This document shows, one piece after another, positions 1 to 10,214 of a DNA stretch of 64,000 nt. Each line of letters begins with the position of its first letter. Positions within the stretch are counted from its first letter, which is position 1. The stretch comes from Shinisaurus crocodilurus (taxonomy: Eukaryota; Chordata; Lepidosauria; Squamata; Shinisauridae), in NCBI GenBank assembly GCA_021292165.1, contig CM037877.1, positions 307,768,334 to 307,832,333 on the forward strand, written 5' to 3'. A program made the position numbers and the translations under genes. A model generated the notes under the pieces. That model was not told where the DNA came from. It searched no databases and worked only from the letters and a program-made list of their open reading frames with translations.

Positions 1-120
1 CTCCGAGAGCCCGCCCAGTTCACTCCGGGGAGCGCCTGACTCGGAGACGGGCAGGCGAGCTTTCTCGGTTGCCATGGTGAGCTGGGCTGTCAGACGCCTC
101 TCCTTTTGTGGGAGCTGTCA
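1..120 (+). other. Possible end of a first exon (ATG followed by a splice donor)
   Basis: This GC-rich start contains GCCATG at 71-76 followed directly by GTGAGC, a good vertebrate splice donor. Together they would fit a 5' untranslated exon ending at the start codon. Nothing else here supports a gene: no downstream exon was recognised and the upstream context lies outside the window. It could equally be chance. Confidence is low. Confidence 0.18.
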
Positions 121-959
121 GGGCGCCCGTCAGTGGCGCTGGCCCAGATAAGTGCTACCTGTCTCCGTGAGGCCCAAATTGCACAGTGGAAATGGCAACA
201 AGCGTCCTCCAACAAAGTCTGTGTGTGGAAGTGGTGTAATTGGTACAATTAGTCCCCTGAATGGGCGAAGGCACGGCGCAGGGGAAGGGGAAATTACTGG
301 AGGGACGCGCTGAGGGCGGGTAGGAGGGGACCGTACCTTCCTGACTGACCCTGGGGTGCCCGGCGCTTGGCACAACAAGCTGGAGGAAGGGGGGGGACTG
401 CGCGGCGCATAATAACCACTCTCTGCACTTTGGCAGGGCCTACCGTGTGCTTTGGAGAGCAATTTGGCAGCCGCTAATTACCCAGCGCATGAATATCAGA
501 CAGCTGCTAACCCGTGGGGGAGACACTTAGCTAAGGTTGCTCAGAAGTGTTTGGTTTTGCTTCGCTGTCCATATAAATATCATTAGCTCTGAATTACCAA
601 TCAGGAAACTGAGGTGTGGAACATGAAGCTGGATTGCCTGGGGGGGGGGCAGCCCCCCCCCCAAACAACTGAATGGGTTGACTGAGTTGCTTGTTTAAGT
701 TCTTTTGAACAATGCTTCCCTTTGAAAACAACACTTGCTGGCACTGAAGCGGGTCCAGAAGTTACATGGTCTGACCTAGAATCCCAGATGTGTGGGAGCT
801 GCCTGTTGCTCTTTGGGGTAAAAACAGGGACAGGTCTTTGCAGGGTGGGCATCAGTTAGAGAACATTGCTGCATAAACAAGAAGACTCACAAATAATTAT
901 ATACAGGAGTCAAGTACTGCTTATCATTTATAGAGTGCTTTTGATTTGCAAAATAAATA
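121..959. other. Unique sequence, partly conserved-looking
   Basis: No repeat or gene was recognised here. The part at about 440-600 has TAATTA, CAGCTG and other homeodomain or bHLH-like words in a repeat-free AT-rich context, as in vertebrate conserved non-coding elements. A G-run followed by a C-run at about 640-662 can form a short hairpin and is a likely slippage site. Confidence 0.3.
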
Positions 960-1035
960 GGGCACAATCCTGCGCATGCTTAGGGACTTGTAGGACTTTT
1001 TTCCCCGTCTAAACATTTATAGGATTGTACCCTTA
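960..1035. mobile_element. Short palindromic MITE (ACAATCCT...AGGATTGT type)
   Basis: The ends GGGCACAATCCT and AGGATTGTACCC are inverted repeats, with a shortened centre containing TTGTAGGACTTTTTTCC. Better copies of the same family lie at 9009-9121, 24757-24873, 39346-39549 and 57143-57281. The family is non-coding and hAT-like by its palindromic form. Confidence 0.6.
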
Positions 1036-1988
1036 CAGTCTTCAGTGCGCTTGCCTTAGCAATAATAACCCAGTGATGTTGATGATTTTGTCCTCAATTT
1101 ACGGATCAGGAACTGAGTCCACGAGGCTTGCCCAAGACCACGGAGTAAGCCTGTGGCTGAGGTGGGATGGGTGTGTGTGTGTACTCCATCCTTAATAAAA
1201 TTAGATGAAAGTAAATTCAAATTCTGCACCTACATAATTCTAATACAGTGCTGAGGGGGAAAAAAAACAGGATTCAGCAACATGCGCGCACATCGGGGGA
1301 CTAAATTGAAGTCATGGGGCACAGAAATACGGCCCATGCGGAGGGAACAGGGTCACATGGGTGGTAGAACCACGAAGGGAGGAGGAGCCCAGCCAGGGAG
1401 GCTGCGGCCTGCAGGCCATGTCTTTCGGGCAACTGACCCAGAGGAAGGATGTCCGGATTTTGTGGATTCCGTTCTGTGTGTATTTCGCAGATTATCAGGC
1501 ATCGTCCTTTCATTATGCTGTTCATTCTCAGATGGATTAAAAAAAAATATGCCAAAAATTCCACTATAAGCTTTGCTGCAATTTATATCATTTTCATTAG
1601 TACATCACTTTTGGTGTATTATTTCCCCTCATTCTGTTCAGTTCCCTCGAGCAGAGTGCACTGAAGAAGAGTGCTATACGGAGTCTGACGAGAGACCGGA
1701 GATGTATTAAACTTTTTTTAAAATTGCCATATATATTTGCATATTAAAATAATAATGGCGTATATGTTTCTGTGGTGTGTGTATCAGCACAAATGTTTGT
1801 AATTTCCAATGAATAATTTGTGTAATTTCGGGAAAGTAAAAAATAAAATAAAAAAATGGCCCACAGGTCCGCAGACTCTGCACGACCCGAGGAGGCTGGT
1901 ATGTCGTGGAAACCACGGGTCGAATTCATCGAGAGCCGAACTCATGCTAATCCATCTTGGATTTCTCCAGCATCGCTACCCAGGAGCG
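1036..1988. other. Unclassified sequence with a possible old repeat remnant
   Basis: No gene was seen. At about 1448-1530 the words GATTCCGTTCTGTGTG and CGCAGATTATCAGGC resemble segments near 2665-2770 and, inverted, near 12020-12120. This suggests decayed members of one dispersed repeat. A short (GT)n lies near 1170. Confidence 0.3.
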
Positions 1989-2030
<42 letters not shown>

Positions 2031-2248
2031 TTTATTATTATTTTTTAAAGAAAGTTTCTATCCCTCATGGTTCTGAAGATATGGCTGAAATCTCACATAT
2101 CCCGTAGGTTCCTAAATAAGATCACCGGGGACTGGGGAGGGCTTCGTGGTTCTGCTTAGCTTCTCCTCCCCATCATACCTATCCCTATGGATGGAGGAGA
2201 AATCCACAATGGATTCAAAATGAGATCGGATTCCTGGGAACTCCAGCC
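1989..2248 (-). repeat. (AAT)n-tailed repeat, arm 1 of an inverted pair
   Basis: Read on the minus strand this is a roughly 220-bp body ending in an (AAT)n tail (1989-2030 on the plus strand). The plus-strand block at 2963-3224 is almost the same sequence in opposite orientation; only a few differences are visible, such as CTATGG versus CTACGG. The tail resembles a retroposon 3' end. The pair is either two insertions of one family or one inverted duplication. Confidence 0.75.
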
Positions 2249-2654
2249 CCCAGGCCCAAGCCACTCCCCGCCCCCCGCCAGAAGCAGGGACTGCTTGGGA
2301 ACTGGTGTGCGAGGTCCCACTTATGAGTCAGGAGTTGAACAGGAAACGGGTGTTGCTTGGAGAACTGGCTATAAGAGGCACAAAGGCGAAGGGTCTCCTG
2401 AGTTGTTCTCCAAGCCAGCCTGAAGACAACAAGGCTGGTTACCTCATCCTACAAGTGGAGATGCCCGGTATCAAACATGCGATCTTCTGCATGTTATAAA
2501 TCACATGACAGGAAGGAGGGCCCTGCTGGTGTGTGTGTGTGGGGGTATGTGTGATGCCCCCACCAAATGGAGCCAATTTGCACACCATCTCTCAGTGCGC
2601 ATAACATTATTCTGCAACACTGATTATTTTTCAACATTTATGTGGGGATAGACT
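2249..2654. other. Unique spacer between inverted arms, first part
   Basis: No gene or repeat family was recognised here. There is a short GT-rich run near 2528-2552. With the next segment it forms the roughly 0.7-kb loop between the two inverted arms. Confidence 0.3.
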
Positions 2655-2945
2655 TTAGGGATGTACAGGTTTTGTTAAATCCATTCTGTCTGTGTTTCAC
2701 GGATTGTCAGGAGGCTTTCGTTCTGTTGTCCACTCATTGACAGAACCGGATTTTTCTCAATTTCCCGAATTTATGATCATGTTGGAAATGTGTAAATCCC
2801 CCCAAAATGGGCATTTCCACACTTTAGCCTGTGGTGGTGGGGAAATGTGCATTTTCAGCTGGTCTTTTAGTCCCCCCACCCTCATATTTTTGTATGAGTA
2901 AATTTATGTACAATTTTGGAAAGTAAAAAAGAAAGAAAAAGCTAT
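2655..2945 (+). repeat. Old dispersed repeat remnant
   Basis: The stretch beginning GGGATGTACAGGTTTTGTTAA and containing GTTTCACGGATTGTCAGG matches, with many changes, the reverse complement of about 12020-12125 and a weaker block near 1448-1530. GGGATG ends suggest a hAT-like element, but full borders and a target duplication were not found. Confidence 0.4.
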
Positions 2946-2962
2946 CTGCTGTGGAATCTATA

Positions 2963-3178
2963 GGCTGGATTCACAGGAATCCGATCTCATTTTGAATCCA
3001 TTGTGGATTTCTCCTCCATCCGTAGGGATAGGTATGATGGGGAGGAGAAGCTAAGCAGAACCACGAAGCCCTCCCCAGTCCCCGGTGATCTTATTTAGGA
3101 ACCTACGGGATATGTGAGATTTCAGCCATATCTTCAGAACCATGAGGGATAGAAACTTTCTTTAAAAAATAATAATAA

Positions 3179-3224
<46 letters not shown>
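2963..3224 (+). repeat. (AAT)n-tailed repeat, arm 2 of an inverted pair
   Basis: This plus-strand copy of the repeat at 1989-2248 begins GGCTGGATTC and ends in about 20 AAT units at 3162-3224. The near identity of the two arms, 715 bp apart, implies a recent origin. In RNA the pair would fold into a long double strand. Confidence 0.75.
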
Positions 3225-3228
<4 letters not shown>

Positions 3229-4264
3229 GCTGGAATTCTCAGGAAGCTGAATTCTGCCCCTAATGCTACATTCTGCACTGGAAATATGGCCTAGACCGAG
3301 CCCCCTGAGTCCAGGCATCTCAGATCCACTTCTGGGTCAATAGTCCATGCAGCCACATTCAGAGGCAGTCCAGAATCTTCCAACTGACATTGCATTTTTG
3401 TTTTGTTTTGCAGTGCAGTGATTAGTGAGTGTGGAGTCGACAACCTAATCCAGAACTGGGGCGGGGGGGGGGGGGAGAGCATCTCTCTCTGCATGTTGCC
3501 CATCAAGATCATGTCAACAGATGATTCCCGAGTCCTCGCAGAGAGACACGAAGCCCAACAGCTGCCCATTGGCGATGCAAGGCATGCCGCCGAGGAAGCC
3601 CCCTGCCCCACGCAGCATGAAATATGCATGGGATGCAGAACAGGGCAGGGAAGGCAGGCTGGGCTTTGCGGCTCAGCACTGTGTAACCTTTCCTCGGTTC
3701 GGCGCTTCCCGATTTGTAGAGCAAGACACGGCGAAGGCTGTGGGACTGCCAGGCAGCCGGGTCGGGTGCAGAGTTAACCTTTCTTTGCTTGGTCATGATC
3801 CATCAAGCTGCAGGGAGCAAGTCAGGGAAGGATGAAAGAAGAGCAGGGCCTGCTGTGAAAGATAAATCAGTGGACCTTTTGACTTGGATGCGAAGCCCCT
3901 TCCCCACCGCTGCTAGAAGCACGGGCCCAGAAGAGGCAAGGCTGGGTTTGGTGGATGTAATACATTTCACACACTCAGGTGCTCCAGAGGATGTGGGTTA
4001 GACGCTCGCCTACAGTATGTTGCTCAGACTTCGCTCGTGCATCATTCATTGAGCCCTGGATGTCTGTGCTGAGTGCTGAGACAGGTGGTTTGCAGACTCT
4101 GTTTGTGTGCGCGTGCAATGAAGCCGTTACCTGCTTATTTCCAGGACCTTCCCAGATCTTGGCTTGGCCAGCAATGATCCTGAGGAGGAGGTGGTTGGTT
4201 TATGTGCACTGATCACATTCGTATCCCAACCTTTCCTTTAAGGAGCGCAAGGACACCTAAGAAG
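3225..4264. other. Unique sequence without a recognised gene
   Basis: Several open frames of about 100 codons occur here on both strands, but none resembles a known protein and they overlap one another. A G-run lies at 3460-3475. I see no splice-site pattern or repeat that I can name. Confidence 0.3.
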
Positions 4265-4397
4265 TTCCTCTCCCCGCACAATTCCATCCTCACACCAACC
4301 CTGTGAGGAAGGTTAGGATGAGAGAGGGTGACCGAGCCAAGTGCGGATTAGAACCCAGGGCTCCCTGTCCTACTCCAACACTCTAACCCAGTGTTCT

Positions 4398-4780
4398 GGA
4401 GACCATCTAGCTGTGAGTCCTGCAAGACCTGGTCCCTGCCTCCCTGGCTCATCACACCTGGCCAGGGAGGGTGGGGCCCGACTGACTCCAGCTACAAAGG
4501 CTGCTGCTGCTCCTGCTGAAGGTGCCTGGAGACCATCTAGCTGTGAGTCCTGCAAGACCTGGTCCCTGCTTCCCTGGCTCATTACACCTGGCTGGGGAGG
4601 GTGGGGCCCGACTGACTCCAGCTACAAAGGCTGCTGCTGCTGCTCCTGCTGAAGGTGCCTGGAGACCATCTAGCTGTGAGTCCTGCAAGACCTGGTCCCT
4701 GCTTCGCTGGCTCATCACACCTGGCCAGGGAGGGTGGGGCCCAACTGACTCCAGCTACAAAAGCTGCTGCTGTTCCTGCC
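4398..4780 (+). repeat. Three tandem copies of a 130-133 bp unit
   Basis: Units start at 4398, 4528 and 4661 (GGAGACCATCTAGCTGTG) and end with a CTG-rich stretch. Sequence between units is close to identical. The array lies at the 5' side of a LINE-like tail, so it resembles the variable-number region of a composite retroposon. Confidence 0.85.
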
Positions 4781-5068
4781 GTTTGTTTGTTTGTTGTTAT
4801 CTGTAATTATTTCTGTTGTATTTTTTGAATATTTAGTGTTTTTTAAAATATATTTTTAACTTGTATTGCTGTTCTTATATTCTGTAGATTATTTTTTTTG
4901 AATATTATATTCAGTGTTCCTTGATGTTTTGTGTTCATGTCTTTTAGACTGTGAGCCTGAGAGCAGGGACTGTCTTATTATTAATTTGTGTAAGCTGCTC
5001 TGAGAGCCTTTTCTGGCTGAAGAGCGGGGTATAAATGAAATAAATAAATAAATAAATAAATAAATATT
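4781..5068 (+). mobile_element. LINE/SINE-type 3' tail with (AAAT)n end
   Basis: This AT-rich stretch ends with GTAAGCTGCTCTGAGAGCC, then GGGGTATAAAT and an (AAAT)n run, the usual 3' end of L2-like LINEs and their SINEs in reptiles. With the tandem array it forms the insert inside the MITE. Confidence 0.6.
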
Positions 5069-5205
5069 CTCCAACCTTGGGTCCCCAGATGTTTTTGGCC
5101 TACAACTCCCATGCTGGGAGTTGTAGGCCAAAAACATCTGGGGACCCAAGGTTGGAGAACACTGCTCTAACCACTACATCACACTTTCCCTTACCCTGTA
5201 GCGTG

Positions 5206-5655
5206 TGGTGCAACTCACTTACCTGAGTCATCTGAACTTAGTTTCCCTGTAAGTATCTTGTCTCCGCCTGGGGCAAACTATGGCCTGGATTGTATGGGTG
5301 GATCAGGGAAGGGGCTGATGGATGGATGGTTCTGCCATTCTTGAGCGGGTTGGAATAAGGGGCCTTTCGTCCTTAGGTGCTCTGTGATTCTGTAGTCTGG
5401 TCTGGCTCTTTTGTCCCGCACCCTCAAATTTAGCGTGACAGCCCCACATTTGCTTTATTTATTCCCTGAGCATTTAGGGCTTGTGCTATCCCCAAAGGCC
5501 TTAAAATACAGAGAATGCTACGTATTTAAAAACACTGGCACTTGTGCGTCTGATGAATCTGTTGTGGCCACAACAAGCAATGCAGAAAAGGGTTGTTTTA
5601 AAGAGCTAAGGGCACATCCGATGAATTGCAGCCTTGTGAGATGGGAGCCTCCAAA
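5206..5655. other. Unique sequence
   Basis: No gene or repeat was recognised. One open frame of about 100 codons runs into the hAT element and is not credible as a gene. Confidence 0.3.
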
Positions 5656-6566
5656 CAGGGATGGGGACTCGGACTCGAGGACTCAACTCATGAGTCGGAC
5701 TGAGTCCCCCCTCTGACTCGAGTCTGACTCGAGTCCCAATATTTTTAATGGGACTCGAGACTCGACTCGGGACTCGAGACCAAGGACTCGGGACTCGAGA
5801 CCAAGGACTCGGGACTCAAGACCAAGGACTTGTCAACATCCCTGGGCTGTGCCAGAAGGAGTGGAGAGGAGCGCAATCACCGGTGAAGAGCGCATGGAAA
5901 TGAGGCGCACCGCTGCTCGGCCACCATGGACAGCTACCAGGAGCGCAACCCCAACAATGTGTTGAGATTTATTTTGATTGATGTGTTGTTGTGGGGGGTT
6001 AGGGTTAGGGTCAGACATTTTGGTTTTGGCTGCCTCTGCCTGCCTGTTTGGGGTTCCCAGCCTCCTCTGCCTGCCTGGTCTCTTCTTGACCTGTTCAACA
6101 GTTGAATTGTCCAAGACAAATGGCACTGCCTGTCTGCCTGTTTGGGGTTCCCAGTCTCCTCTGCCTGCCTGGTCTCTTCTTAACCAGTTCCACAGTTTGA
6201 ACTGTCCAAGACAAAGGCCTCTGCCTGCCTACTTTGGGGTTCCCTGCCTCCTCTGCCTGCCTGGTTATTTTGGGTTTGTCTGCCTGGTCTATTCTTGCCA
6301 AAATCAGTGGCAAAGTTTTGAAATAAAAAGGCACACTTGTGCCTAGAATTTATTTAAGCCACACAGCTGAAGCAGTCTTATTTTGTTGGGGGGAAACCCC
6401 ATTGATTTTAATAGGGACTCTTGGAGTCAGTTTTGGGAGGGACTCGGGACTCGGGACTCGTGAGTCACCATTTTGGACCAAGGACTCGGACTCGGACTCG
6501 AGACTCGGGTCCAAAGACTCGTGACTCGACTCGTGACTCGAGACCAAGGACTCTTCAACATCCCTG
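5656..6566 (+). mobile_element. Non-autonomous hAT element with ACTCG arrays, copy 1
   Basis: The 911-bp element has ends CAGGGATG and CATCCCTG and a perfect 8-bp target duplication CCTCCAAA (5648-5655 and 6567-6574). Both subterminal regions are dense in GACTCG/CGAGTC motifs. The centre holds repeated CTCTGCCTGCCTG blocks and no transposase. An internal CATCCCTG at 5837-5844 closes a left block with end-like sequences on both sides. Other copies lie at 12887, 20385 and 30475. Confidence 0.92.
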
Positions 6567-6768
6567 CCTCCAAACCCAGAAGCTTCCCTGAATCCAGTGC
6601 CCTGCTGGGCTCCTGTTGGCAGGCAGGGGGGTGCGGGGCAACAGAGGCGATTTTTGCCCCTCTGTGCTCCTTTTGTTTCCCTTTCCCTCTTGCTGGGCAC
6701 CCTGAGCCTGCCTAAAGGAGGCACACTGGCAGGGCTGGGGCTGGAGAGGCCATAGGAGACACAAGAAG
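6567..6768. other. Unique sequence
   Basis: Short non-repetitive stretch between the hAT element and a CR1; nothing was recognised. Confidence 0.3.
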
Positions 6769-7390
6769 ATAAGAACATCAGAAGAGCCCTGCTGGATCAC
6801 ACCAAGGTCCATCTAGTCCAGCATCCTGTTCACCGAGTGGCCAACCAGCTGCCCACGGGAAACCCACAAGCAAGACATGACTGCAACAGCACCCTCCCAC
6901 CCATGTTCCCTAGCAAGTGGTGTACACGGGCATACCGCCTCTGATACTGGAGGTAGCATAGAGCCAATCAGGACTAGTAGCCATTGATAGCCTTCTCCTC
7001 CGTGAATTTGTCCACTCCCGTTTTAGAGCCACCCAAAGGGGTGGCCATCATGACATCTCATGGAAGCGAATTCTATAGCTTAACTCTGCACTGTGTGAAG
7101 AAGCACTTCTTTGTATCTGTCCTGCTTCTCCCACTGATCCAGGGCCGGTGCTACCATTAGGCCAACTAGGCGGCTGCCTAGGGCGCCGGGCTAAAGAGGG
7201 CGCCAGGAGCATAGGGCTGGAGGGAGGGAGGGAGGGAGGGCTCAAGTGGGAAGGGGGCGCGCTAAATATCTGATCTTGCCTAGGGCACCAAACTGCCTTG
7301 CACCGGCCCTGCACTGATCAGCTTCATGGGATGATCGCTTTGGGTTCTAGTATTAGGAGAGAGGGATAAAAGTGTCTCTCCTTCCTTCCC
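6769..7390 (-). mobile_element. CR1 LINE 3' region, minus strand, split by a hAT MITE
   Basis: The sequence starting AAGAACATCAGAAGAGCCC is the reverse complement of a reptile CR1 3' end; its relatives lie at 14228, 16790 and 34745. It breaks off at 7139 and resumes at 7312 in the same orientation, with a 172-bp hAT MITE in the gap. The frame is decayed. Confidence 0.8.
7140..7311 (+). mobile_element. Short hAT MITE of the CAGGGCCGG family
   Basis: Terminal repeats CAGGGCCGG and CCGGCCCTG are flanked by a perfect 8-bp duplication CACTGATC (7132-7139 and 7312-7319). The 172-bp body is an internally deleted form of the 1315-bp element at 38927-40241, sharing both ends. It inserted into a CR1, so it is younger than that CR1. 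Confidence 0.92.
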
Positions 7391-8308
7391 CCTTTCAGAC
7401 CTCTCTGAGGTCCTCTGAGGCCATGTTTGTGACCTTGGAAAGCAGCCAGTGGTGGAGGAACCTGGAGCCCCACTTCCAAGGTCATAGCAGTATATATGGC
7501 CTCTGAGGGGGACTCCGAAGGATCCTGTGGTCTCTGGGATGCTCCCCCAGGAACGCAGGATTACTCTCCTCACAATTGACAAATGCTTGGTGAGATAAAA
7601 TTGTCGTGCAGCTTTTCCGGAACGTATGAAGTTTGACCTCCAAAAAGCAAGGAGTGTCCAGAATTGTGAATTAATGAATCCATTACATTAAAAGGCCACA
7701 TTTTGACCAGATTAGTCCTCAAAGCAACTTCCAACAATAATAACAAAATAACAATTTAGGATCGGCCTTTCAGAAGAACCTTTTTACTTCCTTGTGCCAT
7801 TACAACCTGTCTCTTTAGTCATATATACTAAAGGCAGGTGCTTCGGGTGCCCCATAAAGGTTTTTACGAGTAAGAGTACTGCTGACGGCAGCCAACATCA
7901 ATCCGATATATTCTTCCACCCCAAACAGCCACTCTCTTGTGACGCAGTCAAACAATATAGCAATTTCCAGTTTGGAAGCAGAAGCACCCTTTTGTCCCTA
8001 TTTCATTTATATGGACGAGCTGAGGGTTTCACCAATCCCACCACCAGATCCTTCTGAAAGAATGCCATTGCCATCTGCATTATGGTCCATTGCAATTAAA
8101 AGAGCATTGCATTTGCTGAGGGAACAGAGACAGCACTGATTTTGCTCTCAGCCATGTTCCCCACGTGCTTGAGAAATGGGGTCGCTCAAGAGGCTCCCTG
8201 CCCCAAACAGCCTCCCTTTGCCCCTTTGAGTGCTCTTTCTTACAGAAGCTGCCTTGAAGTGATCCATCTCATCCAGAACTGAGTAGCAGCACCAGCAGCT
8301 CTCTAGGG
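7391..8308. other. Unique sequence
   Basis: No gene or known repeat was found. Open frames of about 90-100 codons overlap on both strands without recognisable domains. Confidence 0.3.
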
Positions 8309-8434
8309 CAGCCTTCCCCAAGCTGGCACCCTCCAGTTGTGTTGGACTACAACTCCCAGCATCCCTTAGCCGGATGGGAGATGCTGGGAGTTGTAGTCCA
8401 ATACAACTGGGTGGCACCAGGTCGGAGAAGGTTG
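8309..8434. mobile_element. Palindromic MITE (TTGGACTACAACTCCCAG type)
   Basis: Left half with GTTGGACTACAACTCCCAGC and right half with GGGAGTTGTAGTCCAATACA are inverted copies, ends CAGCCTTCCCCAA and GAGAAGGTTG. Related copies are full at 33417-33546 and half-length at 21222, 31772 and 51480. Non-coding. Confidence 0.75.
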
Positions 8435-8454
8435 TTATAGGGTCTCAGGAAGCG

Positions 8455-8556
8455 GGTCTTCCTCAGCCTTGCCACCTGAGTGGTTCCAGGGATTGATCCT
8501 GTGACGTTATGCATGCAAAACCAGGTGCTCCACCACTGAGCTGGGCTGTGCCCCCT
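8455..8556 (-). repeat. tRNA-Ala-like SINE head, minus strand
   Basis: The reverse complement reads as a tRNA: GCTCAGTGGTGGAGCACC (A box) and a decayed B box, with TTTGCATGCA in the anticodon arm. It is a truncated member of the family at 51549 and 60938. Confidence 0.6.
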
Positions 8557-8878
8557 TGGACTCGCAACTCCAAGAATGGCCTATTCTTCTGGTCTCAGCC
8601 CCACTTGACGTTCCATCTGTGACCTCTGGCCTGCATTGACCTTACATCCGGACCCTCCCCTGCAATATCATTTGTAGGACCCACTCCAAGGTATTCGGGG
8701 AGGCATTCTGATGTTTCAGAATTTGCATCAAAGTCTTTTGATCTTCAAATGTAGCTGGATTCTGCTGGAAAGAGGCCACCAGCAGAGTTCATCTACTTAA
8801 GAAAACGTCTCAGATCCCTGAAGAAAAATGGTGACATTGATTGACATGTACTCAGTCTTTCTCATTAAGTCTTTGAGG

Positions 8879-8949
8879 GTGCAATCCTATATCTATATGG
8901 GAGTAAGCCCCTTGGAACTCTACTGAGTAGACATGTAGAGAATTGCACT
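8879..8949. mobile_element. Short palindromic MITE (GTGCAATCCTATA type)
   Basis: Ends GTGCAATCCTATA and GAATTGCAC face each other, and the middle reads GGGAGTAAGCCCC. A second copy lies at 29705-29793. Confidence 0.55.
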
Positions 8950-9008
8950 GTCAGGAAAATACAATGCAATTTGGTTCTTCGATGGTACCTTGCACCTGCA
9001 CAACTAAA

Positions 9009-9121
9009 GGTGCAATTCTACGCATGCTTAGACAGAAGAAAGCCCTACAACTCCCAGCATCCCCCAGCCAGCCCATGTGGGGCATTTTCCTGTTTAAACA
9101 TGCATAGGATTGCACCCTTAA
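9009..9121. mobile_element. Palindromic MITE (GTGCAATTCTACGCATG type)
   Basis: Left end GGTGCAATTCTACGCATG and right end CATGCATAGGATTGCACCC are inverted. The middle includes CTACAACTCCCAGCATCCCC. Same family as 960, 24757, 39346 and 57143. Confidence 0.75.
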
Positions 9122-9868
9122 TAGGATGTTCTCAACTGCAGGATTTGTGTGTTGGAAACGTAAAGCTCTACTGGCAGACTTCCTCCATCTGAAGTAGGAC
9201 TCTCATCATGTAAAAACATATTGGAATCAAATCCTGGGTGGTGGGAGATGGTTTTGCAGGGGTGGGGGCTTGGTAGCTGTTTTATTTGTTTCACTTTTTA
9301 AAAATGCCAACATGAGCAGGGGTGGACATAGCTAACAAATGGTGCACATTTACTTTTACGTCTGCTTTAGCCCAGACTTAGAGCTCTTTTTGTATTAAAA
9401 TGCATCTGATTGTGCTCTGCGTGGAGCAAGCACTGATGTCGTGCGTGGCCCAGCTCAGCTCTTCCAAGGAATGAAATAGCCGGGCGGGTGGGTGGCAGTG
9501 GGAGGCATTTTACTCAGCACATGTGTCAGCTGTTCTGCCCAGCCCTTGTAGGCATGACGGGTGGTTGCTTTCCATGGTGCTGAAACCCACATCCGTCCCT
9601 CCCAGCCCCAGGAGACGCCTATCACAGTCTGCAGAGAAGATGGCACGCCCAAGGGCACTGACGGGGAGGGGCGTGGGCGGGTGCCGGGACTTCTTCAAAT
9701 GGCTGCAGCACAATAGAAATTCATTCCTGGACTGGTCTCCCCGCTGAGGCACAGCATGCTGTCTTTTAAGAATGCCCTGGAGACACTAGTCAAAGCAAGC
9801 AAGCAAGCAAGCAAGCAAACAACCCCTCTAAACATTATTAAAACTCTCTTAAAAACTTACGGATGTCA
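9122..9868. other. Unique sequence with a (CAAG)n microsatellite
   Basis: No gene was recognised. A tetranucleotide CAAG run lies at about 9794-9822. Confidence 0.35.
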
Positions 9869-10165
9869 TAGGAAGGTGCCTTATACTGTGTCAGACCATT
9901 GATTCATCTGGGCCAGCACTGTTGACACTAACTGGCAGCGATGGCTCTCCAGGGTTTCAGGCAGGATTCCTTCCAAGCCCTATCTGGAAGCTGGGGGTCG
10001 AACCCGGGACCTTCTGCATGCAGAGCACGTGCTCTCTCACACTGAGCTGTGGTCCCTCCCTGCAGCACCTGGTATTCCAAGGTGGTCACCCATCCAAGTA
10101 CTAATCAGGCCCGACCCTGCTTAGTTTCTGAGATCAGACGAGACCGGGCTGTCCAGGGCTGTTCA
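9869..10165 (-). mobile_element. Composite SINE: 5S rRNA head fused to a tRNA-Ala-like unit
   Basis: On the minus strand, 10165-10061 is a nearly complete 5S rRNA-like sequence (GTCTCGTCTGATCTCAGAAA, AAGCAGGGTC, TACTTGGATGGG, GGAATACCAGGTGCTG). Directly after it, 10056-9869 is a tRNA-derived SINE with A box, TGC-type anticodon loop, B box GGGTTCGACCC and the family's 3' end. A 7-bp repeat GATGTCA at 9862-9868 and 10166-10172 brackets the pair, which suggests one retroposition event rather than two. Confidence 0.75.
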
Positions 10166-10214
10166 GATGTCAGCTCTATGGTTCATTGGTCATTCATCCA
10201 CGCACCCTCTAATG

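Larger units (their letters stand above)
4389..5164. mobile_element. hAT-type palindromic MITE carrying a nested retroposon
   Basis: The element begins CAGTGTTCT and ends AGAACACTG, flanked by a perfect 8-bp direct repeat CTCTAACC (4381-4388 and 5165-5172), the hallmark of hAT transposition. Its host is the split SINE. The normal left end is interrupted after CAGTGTTCT by foreign sequence to about 5068; then TTCTCCAACC and the full palindrome follow. The palindrome family recurs at 10215, 16407, 19017, 33871, 48074 and 51791. Confidence 0.8.
4265..5205 (-). repeat. tRNA-derived SINE, minus strand, split by a MITE
   Basis: 4265-4388 carries the reverse complement of a tRNA-type promoter region (GGATTAGAACCCAGG for the B box), and 5165-5205 continues it with CTCTAACCACTACATCAC (A-box side). 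The same family is seen on the plus strand at 16381-16790 and 27431-27675. The MITE at 4389-5164 separates the halves. Confidence 0.65.

Noticed and set aside
3403..3835. Overlapping open frames of 104-124 codons
   Set aside because: They overlap on both strands, have no known domain and begin inside unique DNA with a G-run; this is expected by chance in GC-rich sequence.
10061..10165. Functional 5S rRNA gene
   Set aside because: It is diverged from 5S at several sites, fused to a tRNA-type SINE and flanked by a target duplication; it is part of a retroposon.
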